Source: Blastocladiella emersonii ATCC 22665
Taxonomy: Eukaryota > Blastocladiomycota > Blastocladiomycetes > Blastocladiales > Blastocladiaceae
NCBI GenBank assembly: GCA_025594325.1
Contig: JANHCV010000015.1
Span: 620,001 to 684,000, forward strand
Direction: 5' to 3'
Length of the DNA stretch: 64,000 bases
A program made the position numbers and the translations under genes. Below the pieces are notes generated by a model that worked only from the letters and a program-made list of their open reading frames with translations, was not told the DNA's origin and did not search any database. Shown piece after piece: positions 20,871 to 33,000 of the stretch (its first letter is position 1; the number at the start of each line of letters is the position of its first letter).

Positions 20871-23800
20871 ATGGACGACGACTGGCTTCCCGCGGCCGCT
20901 GTCGCCGGCGCCGACCCGTTCGCCCACCTCGCGCGCCTCGCCGGTCTTGGCGACGCCGCTCACCCGCTCCCCGTGCGTGGCGACGCGGCCGGCTGGTCGT
21001 GGACGAGACCCGCGCGCGACGCCGACCTCGACGGCGACATGGACGATCTCGCCGACATGGACGATACGATCGAGGGCGACGGCGACTGGGCCGTCGAGGG
21101 CATGGGCGACGAGGACCGCGACGAGGCCGGCGACACCGCCATGCTCGACAACGAGGTGGTCGCGTCGCTCGAGTCCGCGCTCGCCGACTCGGCCAACGCC
21201 GACCCCGCCGCGCAGCAGGGCGAGGATAGCGGGCTCGCTGGCCGCGACGCCACGTCGCCGATCCCCTCGGGTGCATCGGCAACGACGGGCCCCGCGCTCC
21301 TCGCGCTGCCCCTCCCGACCAAGCCCGGCCGCCCCGATCTCCCGTTCGAGGCCCACTTCCACCTCGCGTCGCTGCCCTACGCGACTTCGACCGAGTTCCG
21401 CGCCGAGCCCGCCCGCCACATCCGCCGCATCTACGCCGAGCTCGCGGCAGCCGCCGCCGACGGCGACGTGGCGACCGGCGTCATCTACTGGACACGCCGC
21501 CTGCACGCGTACCTCGACACCAAGTTCCCGCTCGCGCTCGACGACCGCGTCGCGTTCGTCCGGTTCTACTACGAGCTCATCATCACGCCCGATATGGACA
21601 TGTCGCTCATCGAGGCGTGGGCCAACATGGCGACGCGACTTCTCAAGTACGTTCTTGCGCGCTGCCCGCTTGAGAGAACCCGACTCACATCATCCCTGAC
21701 CTACTCGTAGGAAAAAGGAGCTGCTCAAGCCGGCCGCCGACACGCTGCGCTTCGAGTGGCGCCCGCTCGCCGACCTGATCGTCACGGTGCGCCGCAAGTC
21801 GCTACCGCCCGTCCCAACCACCTTCTGGCAGCAGCTGCTCGCGCTCGGCCGTTTCCTCGACCTCGCTTCGCCCTACTTTGACGCGTCCGCCGCCGACGAG
21901 GTGATGCGCGAGTACATCCCAAAGATCTCCCTGTTCGAGATGCAGTACCTGGCGCCGCCGCTCGTCATGATCAATTTCTTTGTCCCGACGCGCCACGCGA
22001 CGCGCGCGCACGTCGACTCGCTGCTCGGCATCTGGCGCCAGGTCGTCCACTGCCCGCCCGTCAACACGGTCATCATGGAGTGGCTCGTGCGCGTGGTGCA
22101 GGACCACCCGTGGGCGACGCACGCCGACTGGTGGCGCCCCGCGCACGACCTGCCGGAGCTGTACGCGATCGGCATGCGCATGCTCGACCTCCCCGTCGGG
22201 TCCTCGGACACGGGCGGCACCACGGTGCGCGCCGGCGGGTCGTCGACGCTCAACCTGCCGCCCAAGTTCGAGCTGTCCGAGAGCGTCGTCATGAAGCTTT
22301 TCCAGCGCAAGCGCCTGTACACGCGCATGCGCGTCCTCGCCGCATGGATCGTCGCGACCATCGACTTCCCCGGCGCCATGGACCACCTCACCTCGCTCAT
22401 CCGCGCCGTCGAGCCCTTCGCGCACCCGAGCAACCGCGGCGCCTGGACGCCCAACCTCAGCAAGCTCATCCACGCGCTCGCGTCGCGGTTCATCCGCCGC
22501 ATCTCGGACAACGACAACCCGCCGTCCGACACCCTGCGCGCGTTGACGCGTCCGTTCGTCGAGCTGCTCCGCGGACCCGTGTTCCAGCTGCTCCACGCCC
22601 GCGACAACAAGGCCGCGTCGACCGCGCAGGGCGCGATCCGGTACCTCGCCACGCTCGACGCGTCGTCCATCATGCCGACGCTGCTCCAGGAGCACGTGTA
22701 CCCGGCGCTCGGCGGCGACTACCCGGGCGCGGGGATTGCCGGGATGGCGGCCGCGGCCGCCGCGGCGGACGCCGGTGTCCACGCGCACCGCACGCTCACG
22801 GCGATCGTCGCGGCGCGCGCGTCCGTGTGGGCGCTCACGCACCCGACGCTGTGGCCACCGGGCCCGCGCGACCACTTGCTCGAGCTCCTGTTCCTGGTGC
22901 TGCCCGGCATCGACGTCAACGACCACAACAAGACGCTCGCGACGCTGTTGTTCCTGTCGGACGCCTTTTCCGTGTTCCGGTTCGACAACGACGCGCGGTT
23001 CCCCGGCGCCGCGGCGTTTGCCGAGGACTGGATCGCGCAGTTCCTCGCCAAGGTGTTTGCGCTGCTCGAAAACATTGACGCGGCCGGGCCCGACGCCACG
23101 CAGTCGGGCCAGTCGAGCGCCGCCGCCGCCAAGGGCCGCGGGCCCACGGGGATCGAGGGCAACATGGTCCAGTCACTCGTCTACACGTGCACCATCGTCT
23201 TCGCGCAGCTGCCCGCGGACCTGCACGGCATGGCCGCGCGCAAGTTCACCAACTGGGTCCAGTCGCGCACCTTCGCGCAGGCGAGCGACGCCGTCAGCCG
23301 GCTCGTCGCCAACGTCGTATCGCGCGACCCCGCCGCGCACCTGCCGCGCTGGCTCGAGTGGCTCGACGAGCGTGTCGCCGACGAGGTCCACCACGGTGCC
23401 GGGTCCCGCGCCACCGTCCACTCGTCGTCCGTGTCCGAGGGCACCGGCCCGCTGCTGTGGTACCAGACCCTGCTCAAATCGCTCGCCGCGGTTTCGGGGA
23501 CCGCGATCCTCGCGACCGCGCCGCTCTGGGAACGCATCGTCGCCCGCCTTGACCCGCTGCCAAACCGCGCCTCGTTCCGCCACACGCACCGGATCACGCA
23601 GCGGCTCATTGCCGGGCTCACGGGCGTGTACCCCGCCGACTACAACAACACGGACTGGGAGTCGGAGACGGCGGCTGCGGGAAGCACTGGAGGCGACGCC
23701 CTGTTCCCGGCGCCCGGCGACGTCGCGTACCGCTGGCACATCCCGTCCGACGACGAGGTCAAGCTCGCGACCACGTGGCTGACCACGGCGCTCGACCGCG

Positions 23801-26800
23801 TCGGCGCGCAGATCCGCGCGCTCGTCGCCGCGGCGCAGGCCGCCGCCACCGCCGCGCCGCCGCGTCCCGAGGACGCCATGGACCAGAACGGCGAGCCGCG
23901 CGCCAAGTCACCGACCGTCGGCCAGCGCAAGGCCGGCGTGATCGCTCACTTTGACGCGTTTGACGTGCAGCACGCGTGGATCAAGGCGATGTCGGAGCTC
24001 AACCACCTCGTCGCCGCGACCACGGGGTGGACCTGGGATTCGGAGGTTGCCGACGCCCCGCGCCCGCGACCCGTGTACACGATCGGCCCGCAGTGTAACG
24101 CGACGGCGGCGCGCGCGACCATCGTCGAGCTCCTCATGGCCGCGTGGTCCGTGCTCAAGTACGCCGGCGACGCGGCGCCGTCGATCCAGTTGTCGGCCGA
24201 GGTGCGCCACGCGACGACGGCCGGCGGGGTCGCCCCCGCGGCCGCGGCTGAGGCTGCGGGTGAGGCAAAGCCGCCCGCCAGCGCTGCCGCCGCCTCGGGC
24301 AGCTCCGCGCCCAACGTCAACATCCTCGCGATGCTCGTGCAGACGACGCGCGGGTTCCTGGTCTCGGGCCGGACCGCGGGCAACCTGCGGCACACGGCGC
24401 ACGCGCTGAGCGTGCGCAAGTCGCTCGCGCGGCTGCCGCTCGGGATCGGCGCGGGCGCGGCGTGGGACGAGTCGGACCCGGATGCGGGGCGGCAGATCGG
24501 GCCCGCGTACACGACGGCCAAGCTCGCGCCGCGGTCGGTGCACGTGCTGCGCGCGCACACGCTGCACCTGCGGCGCGTCAAGGCGGTCGCGCAGCGCAAG
24601 CCGTGGGGCAACGCCGAGAACGCGCTCGTCGCATACCTGTACCCGCACGCGCTGTCGACGTACTCGGGCGTCCGCAACGCCGTCCAGGGCACGCTCGTCT
24701 CGGCGGGTCTGTCGAGCGGCCACCCGGCGCTGCGCCGCGAGATCATGGACCGTGTGCTCGCCGCGACGACCGCGTTGCCGTTCGCGACTGGGCTCGATAA
24801 GGACGAGCGCGCGGCACGGCTCCGGTCCGCGCTCGCCTTCTTCCGCCACGCGAGCATCCTGCGCACGCTCACCAGCAACCCGCAGTACTACTGGCCGTTC
24901 GCCCGTACCGTCCTCACCGTCGCCATGCACCAGGACCAGCCCCACCTCGTCGACTCGTTCCGCACCGCGATGCTCATGTTCATCGCGTTCGTGTCCGCGG
25001 TGCCGTTCACCCCGACGCCCGCGCCCAAGGCCCGCGCCGTCGCTGAGGAGGTCGGGTGGACGCGGTTCTCGGTCGTGCGCAAGGAGACTGCGGCGCCCGC
25101 CGCTGGTGGTGATGCGATGGCGGTCGACGGCGCTGCCGCCAAGGAAGAGTACGTGCCGCCGACGCCCGACGAGAAGCGCGCGCTGCTCCAGGACGCGCTG
25201 CACAAGATCCTCGCCGTGTACCTCACCGACGGCGCGTCGCTGCGCGCCGAGACCGAGGATGCGGGTGCTGCCGCGGCTGCGACCCCCGCCCCTGACGCCG
25301 CGCCGAGCGGCCCGATGACCATGACCAAGCTCCACTGGCGCGTTTCAACCGCGGTCCTGTTCCTGACGTCGGCGCTCATGGTGCGCGCGGACCTCGACAT
25401 GACGCCGGACCTCGTCCGCGTCATCACGCGGTCCATGATCCACCCGCACCCGAACATGCGCGCCATGGGCGAGGCGCTGCTGCAGAACGTGCAGTCGTGG
25501 CTCAAGAGCAAGGCGGGCAAGACGCCCGCGCGCGTCGAGCTCGCCGTCGACGACCAGCTGCGCGAATACCTGCGCAACGAGCGGGCGGTCCCCGGCGCCA
25601 TGCCGCCGCCGCCCGCCGGGACCGCGGCCGCCGAGCACCTGTTCCACTTCCACTCGACGGGCTGGCTGTGCTTCCCCGAGAAGATCACGGCGTACCGCAT
25701 CGGCGACCCGGCGGGCCCGCGGTACCGCGCCGAGGACGAGCTCGTCGCGGCCGAGATCCGCGCCGCGTTCGCCGACCCGCAGTGGGTCGAGCGCTTCTTC
25801 CACTTCCACACGCTCGAGCTCGCGACGCGGCCCGGTCAGCAGGTCAACATCTCGTGGAACTTCGCCAACCAGCTGCGCCACCTCGTCATGGTCCTCGGCC
25901 CCGCCGTCGTCGTCGACGCGGTGCTCCCGACCGCCGTCGCGCTGCTCCAGAGCCCGCACGACAAGTCGTTCAAGCTCAAGTGCGGGCTCGAGTGGGCGGC
26001 GGCGCTGCTGCGCGGGTCCAAGCACTGGGCGCAGGACGACCGCGACCGCGTCTATGCCACGTTCGTCCCGCACTGGACCGCCGCCATGACGGCCGCCGGG
26101 CCCGACACGTACTACATGTTCTATCACGCGCTGCGGTTCGTGCTTGGCAACCGCGACCCGCGCCAGACGCAGCCGCTCGTCGACGCCGTGATCCGGCTCG
26201 GCCGCGCCGTCGTCGCACGCCACACGGCGTCGACCCCGCCCGCCACGCCCGACGTGCCGATCCCCGCGGGCACCCCGGCCGTCGCTGCGGCTGCCGCGAC
26301 GGCGTCCTCGTCGGCGTCCGCGTTCGGCGACGCCAAGCGGCTCGTGTACTACCGCGCGCTCGTCGAGGCGTACGGCCCGCGCAGCCCCGCTGACGCTGAG
26401 GAGTGGGTCCACTCGATCATGCTGCCCGTCCTCAACCACCCGTTCAAGCTCGCCCGCGACACGCTCAGCCTGCTCCTCTCGCAGTCGATGCTCGCGGTCC
26501 ACCGCCTGATGCTGCGCGACTACGACGCGTGGATCGTCGAGGCCACGGCTACCCGCGAGCACGGGTGGGGCGAGGGCGACGGGTCCGCTGTCGTCGATGC
26601 GTCGCTCGACCCGATCTGCCGCGTGACCGAGGGCGTCGTCGCCGCGGTCGCCCGCGCCAACGCCGAGCCGCGCGTGCCCGGGACCGCGCCGAGCGCCGCC
26701 AAGAGCGCTGTCGTTCTCGCGCTCAGCGTCATCAACTCGTTCCGCGGCGCCGTCGCGCAGTGCGTCCTGCCGTCGCTCGTCCCCGTTGCGCTCCGGCTCG

Positions 26801-27600
26801 TACCGTCCGACGATGCCGAGGCCGCAGGGCTCGCCGCGCACGTCGTCGGGCTCGCAGCGCAGATCGAGCTCGTGTCGCGCGACGAGGTGTTCCGCATCAT
26901 CGACACGCTCGTCGCGTACGTCCGCGCGCCGCCTGCCGCCGCGGACCGGCCGGTGTCGCCCGTGGGCCCGAGTGACATGGATGTGGACTCGCCCGCGTCA
27001 CCCGTCGCGACGACGACGGCGGGCACGTCGTGGCAGATCCGGCTCAAGGTGCTGCGGTACATCCAGGTGGTCTACTTCCGGCACCTGTTCCTGCTGTCGC
27101 CCGCGGACCGCGCGGCCGTCCTCGATACGGTGTTCACGTTCCTGCCCGACCCGCACGTCGAGGTGCGCGCGCTCGCCGGCGTCACGGTCGCCGGCCTGCT
27201 GCAGTGCACGGGCGGGATCCGCGGGCCCGACGCGGCGCGCGTCCGCGCCCACGCGGCGCAGCTCCTGACGCAGTACCGCGTGCTCCCGAAACGGCGGCCC
27301 GGGCAGCCCCTGCCCGCCGGGTACGCGGACGCGGTCCGCATGCGCCACGCGGGCGTCCTCGCGCTCGCGGCGGTCGTCCGCGCGCACCCGTACGACGTGC
27401 CCGAGGGCATGCCCGAGATCCTCGTCAAGCTCGCGGCGTACGCCGAGGACCCCGTGCCGATCGGGACGGGTGTGCGCGGGATTTTCGCGGACTTCAAGCG
27501 CACGCACGCGGATACCTGGCACGTCGACGCCATGATGTTCGACGCCGACCAGCGCAGCGTGCTCGCCGACATGCTCGTGTCGCCGTCGTACTACGCTTAA
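20871..27600 (+). CDS. BLM10: BLM10/PA200 (PSME4) proteasome activator, 2221 aa, one intron
   Basis: Giant HEAT-repeat protein that caps the 20S proteasome and opens its gate. Exon 1 20871-21646 and exon 2 21711-27600 join with GT-AG borders (LLK|KKELLKPAADTLRFEW) to give 2221 residues, close to known orthologues (about 1850-2150). The N-terminus is acidic; conserved blocks include EWLVRVVQDHPWATHADWW, SWNFANQLRHLVMVLG and VRYIQVVYFRHLFLL-like helices. The C-terminal DUF3437-type region (VGLAAYAEDPVPIG-like) ends in SPSYYA. The last YYA is the HbYX-type motif that docks into alpha-subunit pockets in yeast Blm10 and human PA200. An in-frame ATG at 20802 would add 23 residues; I prefer 20871 because the upstream stretch is low-complexity and leader-like. 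With the UCH37 gene at the window start, two proteasome partners lie within 28 kb. Confidence 0.92.
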
Positions 27601-28118
27601 GGGTGATATGTTTTGTTTGATACACACACGCGTTTTGCCGTTTTGAATGCCCTCATGAACACGACCGTCGTGATGGCATGCTCACCGGCGTGCCGACCCG
27701 TTTGCGTGTGCGAGGCGCGTGGCGCAGTGCCCGGAATCAGTGCGCCAGCCGCGTGGTGACGATGGCCCATGTGGCTTAGCCCATGTCTCCGCCGCGCTTG
27801 TCCCTCAGCGGGGGCCGTGGCTGAAGCGCTCGACCACGCGCCGCGCCGCTTCGCTCATCTTCTCCCCGCTCTCGAACGCTTCTCGGTGCCTCGCCACACG
27901 CCTTGGGCAGGGAGTGCGCGAAAGGTCGTCGGCGAGTACAAAAAGGTCGGCCGTCCCCGCCCATTCCCCCTCTCTCGCTCGGACCACACATCCCATCGTC
28001 GAGAGTCTGCCGGTCAGCTCTTCTTCATCTCATCCACCTTCCTCTTCCCTCCCTGTACAATCTCTCTTGCGTCGAGCTGGCTCGAACGATCCCATCCCAC
28101 ACCACCATCACCATCACC
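27601..28118 (+). promoter_or_regulatory. Spacer between BLM10 and carbonic anhydrase
   Basis: 518 bp with no supported gene. A frame open upstream of the carbonic anhydrase ATG is not signal-peptide-like and is treated as leader. GAGTACAAAAAGG near 27933 is a possible weak TATA-type element. Confidence 0.3.
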
Positions 28119-29153
28119 ATGCAGACCTCGTCCTCCATCGCCACCCTCCTCGCGCTCCTCGTCGCGACCATGACCGCGTCCGCGCTCGCCGCGAGCGTCG
28201 GCGGCGGCAGCAGCAAGGCCGTCGAGTGGGGCTACGAGGCGCTCGACGGGCCGAGCAAGTGGGGCACGCTGAGCGCCGACTTCAAGATGTGCGACGCGGG
28301 CCGCAGCCAGTCGCCCGTCAACTTCAAGGGCAACGACGTGCGCAAGGACGGGTTCCCGGACTTCAAGCTGGCCAGCATCTCCAAGTTCAACATCAGCAAC
28401 CTCGGGCACACTCTGCAGTTCACGCCCGTCGACGCGGCCGCCAAGGACCGCGGGCTGACCGTCAACGGGACCAAGTTCACGCTACAGCAGTTCCACATCC
28501 ACACGCCGTCCGAGCACCGCATCGACGGCCGCTTCTTCGACGGCGAGTTCCACCTGGTCCACGCCTCGCCCGAGGGCAAGATCGCGGTCCTCGGCGTGTT
28601 CATTGACCAGACGGCGACGGACAACCCGAAGTGGACCGAGGCGCTCGCCAAGATCCCCGAGGGCGACAAGACGGCCACGCTCGACGCGCTGCTCGACACC
28701 CAGGACATTGTCGCGCTGACCAAGGGCGGCCACTTCTCGTACTCGGGCAGCCTCACCACCCCGCCCTGCACCGAGGGCGTCACCTGGTTCGTCGCGTCGC
28801 AGCCGCTCACCATGAGCGTGAGCCAGCTCGAGAAGATCACCAACGTTATCGGCTACTCGTCGCGCCCGACCATGTTCAACTCGGGCATCGCCCAGCGCTA
28901 CGGCCTCAAAGCCCCCGCGCCCGCCGCGGGCGCCGCTGCTGGCGGCTCGTACGCCGGCGCGCCGGCCATGGGGGGTTCGACCGCGACCAAGTCTGCCGCG
29001 CCCGCCAAGCCCACGGCCGCGAACGTGCAGGCGGCTAAGGACTCCAAGGCCACCGAGCAGTCGGCCATGGCGTCGTCGGCCGACCCCGCCGCCCGCGCGG
29101 GCCTCGCGGCCGTCGCCGCGATCGTCGCGTCGCTCGCCGCCTACATGGCCTAA
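28119..29153 (+). CDS. Alpha-class carbonic anhydrase, secreted, probably GPI-anchored, 344 aa
   Basis: Hydrates CO2 to bicarbonate, here at the cell surface or wall. Residues 1-25 form a signal peptide (SIATLLALLVATMTASALA). The alpha-CA zinc ligands are H126 and H128 in QQFHIHTPSEH and H145 in GEFHLVHAS. The substrate-pocket block SGSLTTPPCTEGVTWFV carries the essential Thr, and Cys58 can pair with the Cys of that block as in secreted alpha-CAs. After the catalytic domain (to about residue 265) comes an Ala/Ser/Thr-rich linker. A hydrophobic C-terminus (AGLAAVAAIVASLAAYMA) after small residues fits a GPI-anchor signal. Start chosen at 28119 because it begins the signal peptide; the frame is open further upstream. 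Confidence 0.92.
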   Translation: MQTSSSIATLLALLVATMTASALAASVGGGSSKAVEWGYEALDGPSKWGTLSADFKMCDAGRSQSPVNFKGNDVRKDGFPDFKLASISKFNISNLGHTLQFTPVDAAAKDRGLTVNGTKFTLQQFHIHTPSEHRIDGRFFDGEFHLVHASPEGKIAVLGVFIDQTATDNPKWTEALAKIPEGDKTATLDALLDTQDIVALTKGGHFSYSGSLTTPPCTEGVTWFVASQPLTMSVSQLEKITNVIGYSSRPTMFNSGIAQRYGLKAPAPAAGAAAGGSYAGAPAMGGSTATKSAAPAKPTAANVQAAKDSKATEQSAMASSADPAARAGLAAVAAIVASLAAYMA

Positions 29154-29585
29154 TGACGGATATCTCTTCATCATCGCCGTGGTCGATCATCCTCTTGTAC
29201 ATACTCTTGAATAAAGTGATCGCATGGTGAATCATCCCACTCGATTGAACGTGAGCGGAAAGGGAGCGGTCTACTTGTTCAGGCTCGCGGTCGCGAGCGA
29301 GGACGGCAAGTTCAATGTTCAGCAACTTCACGTCGAAGCTGTCCTCGCACACTCGCGACGAAGGGCTCGATGTGGACCCGGAGAGAAAGAGGGCACAATG
29401 AGCTCAGCTCGAGTCGCACGAGGAAACCGGCCACTCAAGGACTCGATTGTAGTCGTGTAATGCGCAACTCTCAGCCAGAATGGGAATAAGTGAGATGTGA
29501 AGAGATCGATTCGAATGTATTCCGGATACGCTCGAACCGCAGAGTATGAACAAAATGAACAGCTTCGTGTCAAACGAAGGCGCGC
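29154..29585. other. 3' spacer between convergent genes
   Basis: 432 bp shared by the 3' ends of the carbonic anhydrase (+) and the Gly/Trp-rich gene (-). AATAAA at 29210-29215 is a good polyadenylation signal for the carbonic anhydrase. No coding sequence is supported. Confidence 0.5.
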
Positions 29586-30185
29586 TTAGGCGATGGGCGA
29601 GGCGAACGTGGCCGCGGCCTCGGCCTGGGCGTGAGCATCGGCGGCCTGCGAAACCGACGAGTGATCAGCAGCAGCAAACTCGTCAGCGCCAGTCGAGACG
29701 GACGAGGCGCCGAAGGCCTCGGGCTGGACCGCCGTGTGGAAGACGTCGCCGCCGGCCGACTGGAACGCGTCGCCGCCGTTGCTGTCCGTCGACTGCAGGT
29801 ACGAGCCGTCGTCGTCGCGCTGGCAGCGGCCGCCGCGGCCGTAGCCGCCGCCGGTGTTGCTGCCCCAGTTCGAGCCCCAGTTGGACCCCCAGTTGCTGCT
29901 CCAGTCCGACGACCAGTCCGAGTTCCAGTTGCCGCCGCCCGAAGAGTGGCCGCCGCCGTTGTACGAGCCGCCGCCGCCCGAGTGGCTGCCGCCGCCGTTG
30001 AAGTTGCCGCCTCCGTTGAAGTGGCCTCCGCCGTTGTAGTTGCCGCCCGCGTGACCCCCGCCGTTGAAGGAACCGCCACCGTTGAAGCCGCCACCAGCGT
30101 GACCACCACCGCCAACGTAGCCGCTGCCGCCCACGTGCGCCCCGACGACGGCGCCGATCTTGCCGCTGATGAGACCGAAAGTCAT
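29586..30185 (-). CDS. Gly/Trp-rich low-complexity protein, 199 aa (paralogue of 56367-56864)
   Basis: Read from the ATG at 30185. Residues of about 15-100 are tandem Gly-rich units of the type FNGGG/YNGGGH, followed by a run of W-spaced repeats (NSDWSSDWSSNWGSNWGSN). The strongly conserved core GRGGRCQRDDDGSYLQS comes next. The Ser/Ala-rich C-terminus carries DHSSVSQAADAHAQAEAAA, shared almost exactly with the paralogue. No signal peptide or membrane helix. The composition (Gly, Asn, Ser with evenly spaced aromatics) is like proteins that form condensates or fibres; that is inference. A consensus TATA box lies about 120 bp upstream. Confidence 0.75.
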   Translation of the reverse strand: MTFGLISGKIGAVVGAHVGGSGYVGGGGHAGGGFNGGGSFNGGGHAGGNYNGGGHFNGGGNFNGGGSHSGGGGSYNGGGHSSGGGNWNSDWSSDWSSNWGSNWGSNWGSNTGGGYGRGGRCQRDDDGSYLQSTDSNGGDAFQSAGGDVFHTAVQPEAFGASSVSTGADEFAAADHSSVSQAADAHAQAEAAATFASPIA

Positions 30186-30303
30186 GGTTGAGGAGGTGTG
30201 GTTGGAGTGTGGGGTGTTCGAAGAGTGGGTGTGAGTGAGGCCTGCTCGCTCTTACTGTTGTTGCTGATGCTGATCCGACTCGAAGTGCGAGGACGCGACC
30301 GCT

Positions 30304-30310
30304 CTTTATA
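30304..30310 (-). promoter_or_regulatory. TATA box of the Gly/Trp-rich gene
   Basis: On the minus strand AAAAGTATAAAGAGC, about 120 bp before the ATG at 30185. The paralogue has GAGTATAAAGC at a similar distance, so both genes look TATA-driven, unlike most others here. Confidence 0.6.
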
Positions 30311-31225
30311 CTTTTCCCCGTCGCGACGTCGGCCGAGCTCAAGTTGCGCAATCCGCTACTGATCGCGTCCAAAATAGCGACAACCCTGACACGATCCCGC
30401 GGCGTTCTCGTTGTCTTCGGCCGCGTCCGCAGCAGCACTTGATCGCGCTCCGCAGCGGAGACGCGTCAGCCAGGCTGGGTGGCTCAGCTTTGACCCCGCA
30501 GTCGCAGTGTGGCTGAGTTCGCGCCTGCGGCTCGGCGCCCACTGAACGCGACGCCACCGGTCGCGCGTCACCCCGCGTGGCGCGACGCGTCGACACTGAC
30601 TGCTGCGGTTCGCCGGCGCCCAGGGTCAAACCGGCTGTCGGAACGACGTGAGCCAAAATTGGTCGCGGAAGATGACGCAAGCGCTCGTCATTGCCCCGCG
30701 TGTGAGGCGCGATCCGCACGGGAGATGAGCGTCGCGCTCGAGCTGAGTGCGTGTAACGGTCGCTCTTCGCCAACTTATACCACAAACCTCCACAGTTGGG
30801 GGATATCGGAGCGTTTCTTAACCCTCAACTTGCATGACAGGACTACTGATGCGACCAATGATGGCGAAGCGATCCGTCGCGTAAGGCGCCTCGGCTGTTA
30901 CGGCAAGGGACCATGGAACAAAAACTGGTGCTCCAAGTAGATTCTGTCGATAATCGCCAGTTTAGGTAGCTTCCTTCTGCACAAGTTGACATTTCACGTG
31001 TCCGCGTCCAATGTCTGTTGAATGTTGGTCGTCGCTCTCTCTCCTCGACGCAAGTTGCTTATGAAACATTAAAGTATCGAACCAAATGTCGTACCCGGTT
31101 GCATTTCAATTTCTACCTGTTGTCCCAGGACTGGAAGATTCGCAGGACCCGCAACACACGTTTTACTTCCAGGCCTTACCTTCGGCTATCGTGCAACACC
31201 AAGGCATCGCCGAAACGGCTCCGGC

Positions 31226-31311
31226 TGCGCGACCCTTTGCGCAAGGGGGTCTGCGCAAACTCGGCCGCGGCGCCAGCTAAAGTGGCGCAGGAGTTTGTGC
31301 AAAGGGTCGCG
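31226..31311. repeat. Imperfect inverted repeat rich in GCGCAA
   Basis: GCGCGACCCTTTGCGCAA on the left matches, inverted, TTTGTGCAAAGGGTCGCGCG on the right; inner arms GCGCAAACTC and GAGTTTGTGC also pair. Related TTTGCGCAA and CGCGCAA units recur at 33900-34070 on the other side of the transposase-like gene. Confidence 0.6.
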
Positions 31312-31672
31312 CGAACCGGGTCGGTGCCCTCGCCGTCTCCGAGTTCCCGCTCCCCACGCACGCATCGACCAGCATGAACCATGAATTTTCTGCTCCGGCG
31401 ACTTGATGCAACCTATTTATGAACAATTGCCCGAGACTTTGACGCGGTGAAGAGAGGTTTTGCGCTTTGACTCGTGTTCGACCCGTGAGACTGCGTCGCT
31501 CGCGAGCGCGAAACGCGTAAAGTCACCGATGCGGCAGCGAGAGTGATGATCTGAGAGAACGAGGTCATGTATTTCGACCAGCGGCGCCCGCCACGCGCCG
31601 CAGCTCGTTCTCGTCGCGAATACTGCAAGGGACGGCGCTCGCTACGCGCCGCCGCGGGATCCGACGGGTCCC

Positions 31673-33000
31673 CTACACAATCACCTCGAGCAGGTCGCGC
31701 TCCCACAGGAACGCCATGAGCGCGGCCGACCCAGCGCAGTCGAACGGGTTGAGCAGCCACTCCCTATACTCGCTGTCGAGCAGGGCGTTTGCTCCGCCCG
31801 CGCGCGTAGGCGCCGCGGGCCGGTCGTAGTTGGGCACGACGTGGACAAAGGTCTGGAAGGCCGCCACGTCCAGAGCGTGGTAGCGGCCGAGACCCATCCC
31901 CGGCACCGCGGGATGCAGGGCAAGAACCTGTACCGGAATGTTCGTGTACTTTTTGCCGCCGCCCGGCGCGTCGTCCTGGACGCGGAACTGCTCGACGATG
32001 GCCACGTCGTGCTCGGTGCCGTTGTGCGTGAAGTGCAGCGCGGCGGCCAGCTTCCCGACGCGGTACTTCTTGTCCGACGTGAGATACTACCGTACGCGAG
32101 ATAATAGCAGATGTGAGCGACCGAACGATTCGGGTATGAGCACAGCCAGCAGCGTACCATGACCCAGTCCGCGTGCGTCTTGCCGCGGGTCGGGAACTGG
32201 CACTTGCCCGTGAGCTGCTCGTTGCGGAACCCGCCGAGTGAGAAGGCCTCGAACGAGATTGCCTTGGACATGAGGAACTACACGCATCGCGAGCCGGGGA
32301 GCGTCAGTTCCTCGTCACGTTGATGCAGATCGCGCGCACGCGGGTAACTTGCCGTCGTCAGGACCCAGCAGTGGATCGTCAGCCGCGCGCTGCGCCGAGA
32401 GTGCAGCGTCCTCGGCCAGGTAATCATGGAGGATCTGGGCGAGGAACGGGATACGGGTCGAGAGCTGGCCCACGCTCGAGCTCTCGGTCGTGCCGAACGA
32501 GAAGTGCACCTCGCGGCCGGGACCAAACTTGATGCGGTCAAACGTCGTCGCCTTGAGCGTGGTCAGGCGCACGTCGGTCAGGTTATTGATGATCTCGTCC
32601 ATGCCCTCGTATTCCTGTGATGCGATGGTTACGACGCGAGCGTTAGTGATGCTCCACGGCGCGCTAGAGTCAGCGAATCTGAACCGCGGGGTCGCACTCC
32701 CTCACGAGCGTGCGCACGATCGCCTGCAGGGCCTCGCACGAGGCCATGCGCGAGAAGGTCTGTTCGGTCGAGGTCGCCGTGTGGTTCGTGAACTTGACCA
32801 CGAGCTTGGCGTTGAACTTGTACATGCGCTCCCTCGCCTCGGTCGACAGGTTCGTGGTGGGGCCGAAGCGCTTGATGAACTCGACGTACTCGCTCAGGCA
32901 GTGGTAGTTGGGCGTGTGGATCATGGTGTAGTTGTTGAGGCGCGCACACACAAGGCGAGCGGCCTGGTCGAACCAGCCGAGGGCCAGTTCAGCTTACTCG
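31673..33000 (-). pseudogene. Intron-containing transposase-like gene remains (Plavaka/CMC-like?)
   Basis: Several minus-strand segments follow one another with plausible introns. ALGWFDQAARLVCARLNNY through NYHCLSEYVEFIKRFGPTT ends near 32686. A 71-nt intron (32615-32685, containing CACTAAC) precedes GMDEIINNLTDVRLTTLK. A later intron at 32087-32157 joins HADWVM to YLTSDKKYRVGKL and the frame runs to LLEVIV-stop at 31673. The middle join near 32,280-32,370 does not keep frame under any splice I tried. The segment FIKRFGP...STEARERMYKF resembles the C-terminal part of Tnp2/Plavaka transposases from basidiomycetes, but this is a weak resemblance. The DDE catalytic region is not visible. Confidence 0.4.

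Larger units (their letters stand above)
30186..31672. other. Promoter of the Gly/Trp-rich gene and a gene-poor stretch with a palindrome
   Basis: About 1.5 kb. The right flank of the minus-strand gene holds its TATA box (30304-30310). The rest contains no frame I can support. A long imperfect palindrome rich in GCGCAA lies at about 31226-31311 and is listed separately. Confidence 0.4.

Noticed and set aside
23908-25335. 475-codon minus-strand frame inside BLM10
   Set aside because: GC-rich third positions leave antisense frames open; Arg/Gly-rich composition and lack of motifs mark it as a shadow of BLM10.
25345-26841. 498-codon minus-strand frame inside BLM10
   Set aside because: Same reason: antisense shadow of a strongly conserved gene.
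27903-28118. N-terminal extension of the carbonic anhydrase
   Set aside because: The extension would bury the signal peptide; the ATG at 28119 starts a standard secretory signal.
31018-31377. Small plus-strand frames over the GCGCAA palindrome
   Set aside because: They overlap the inverted repeat, have no similarity or start context, and codon use is unlike host genes.
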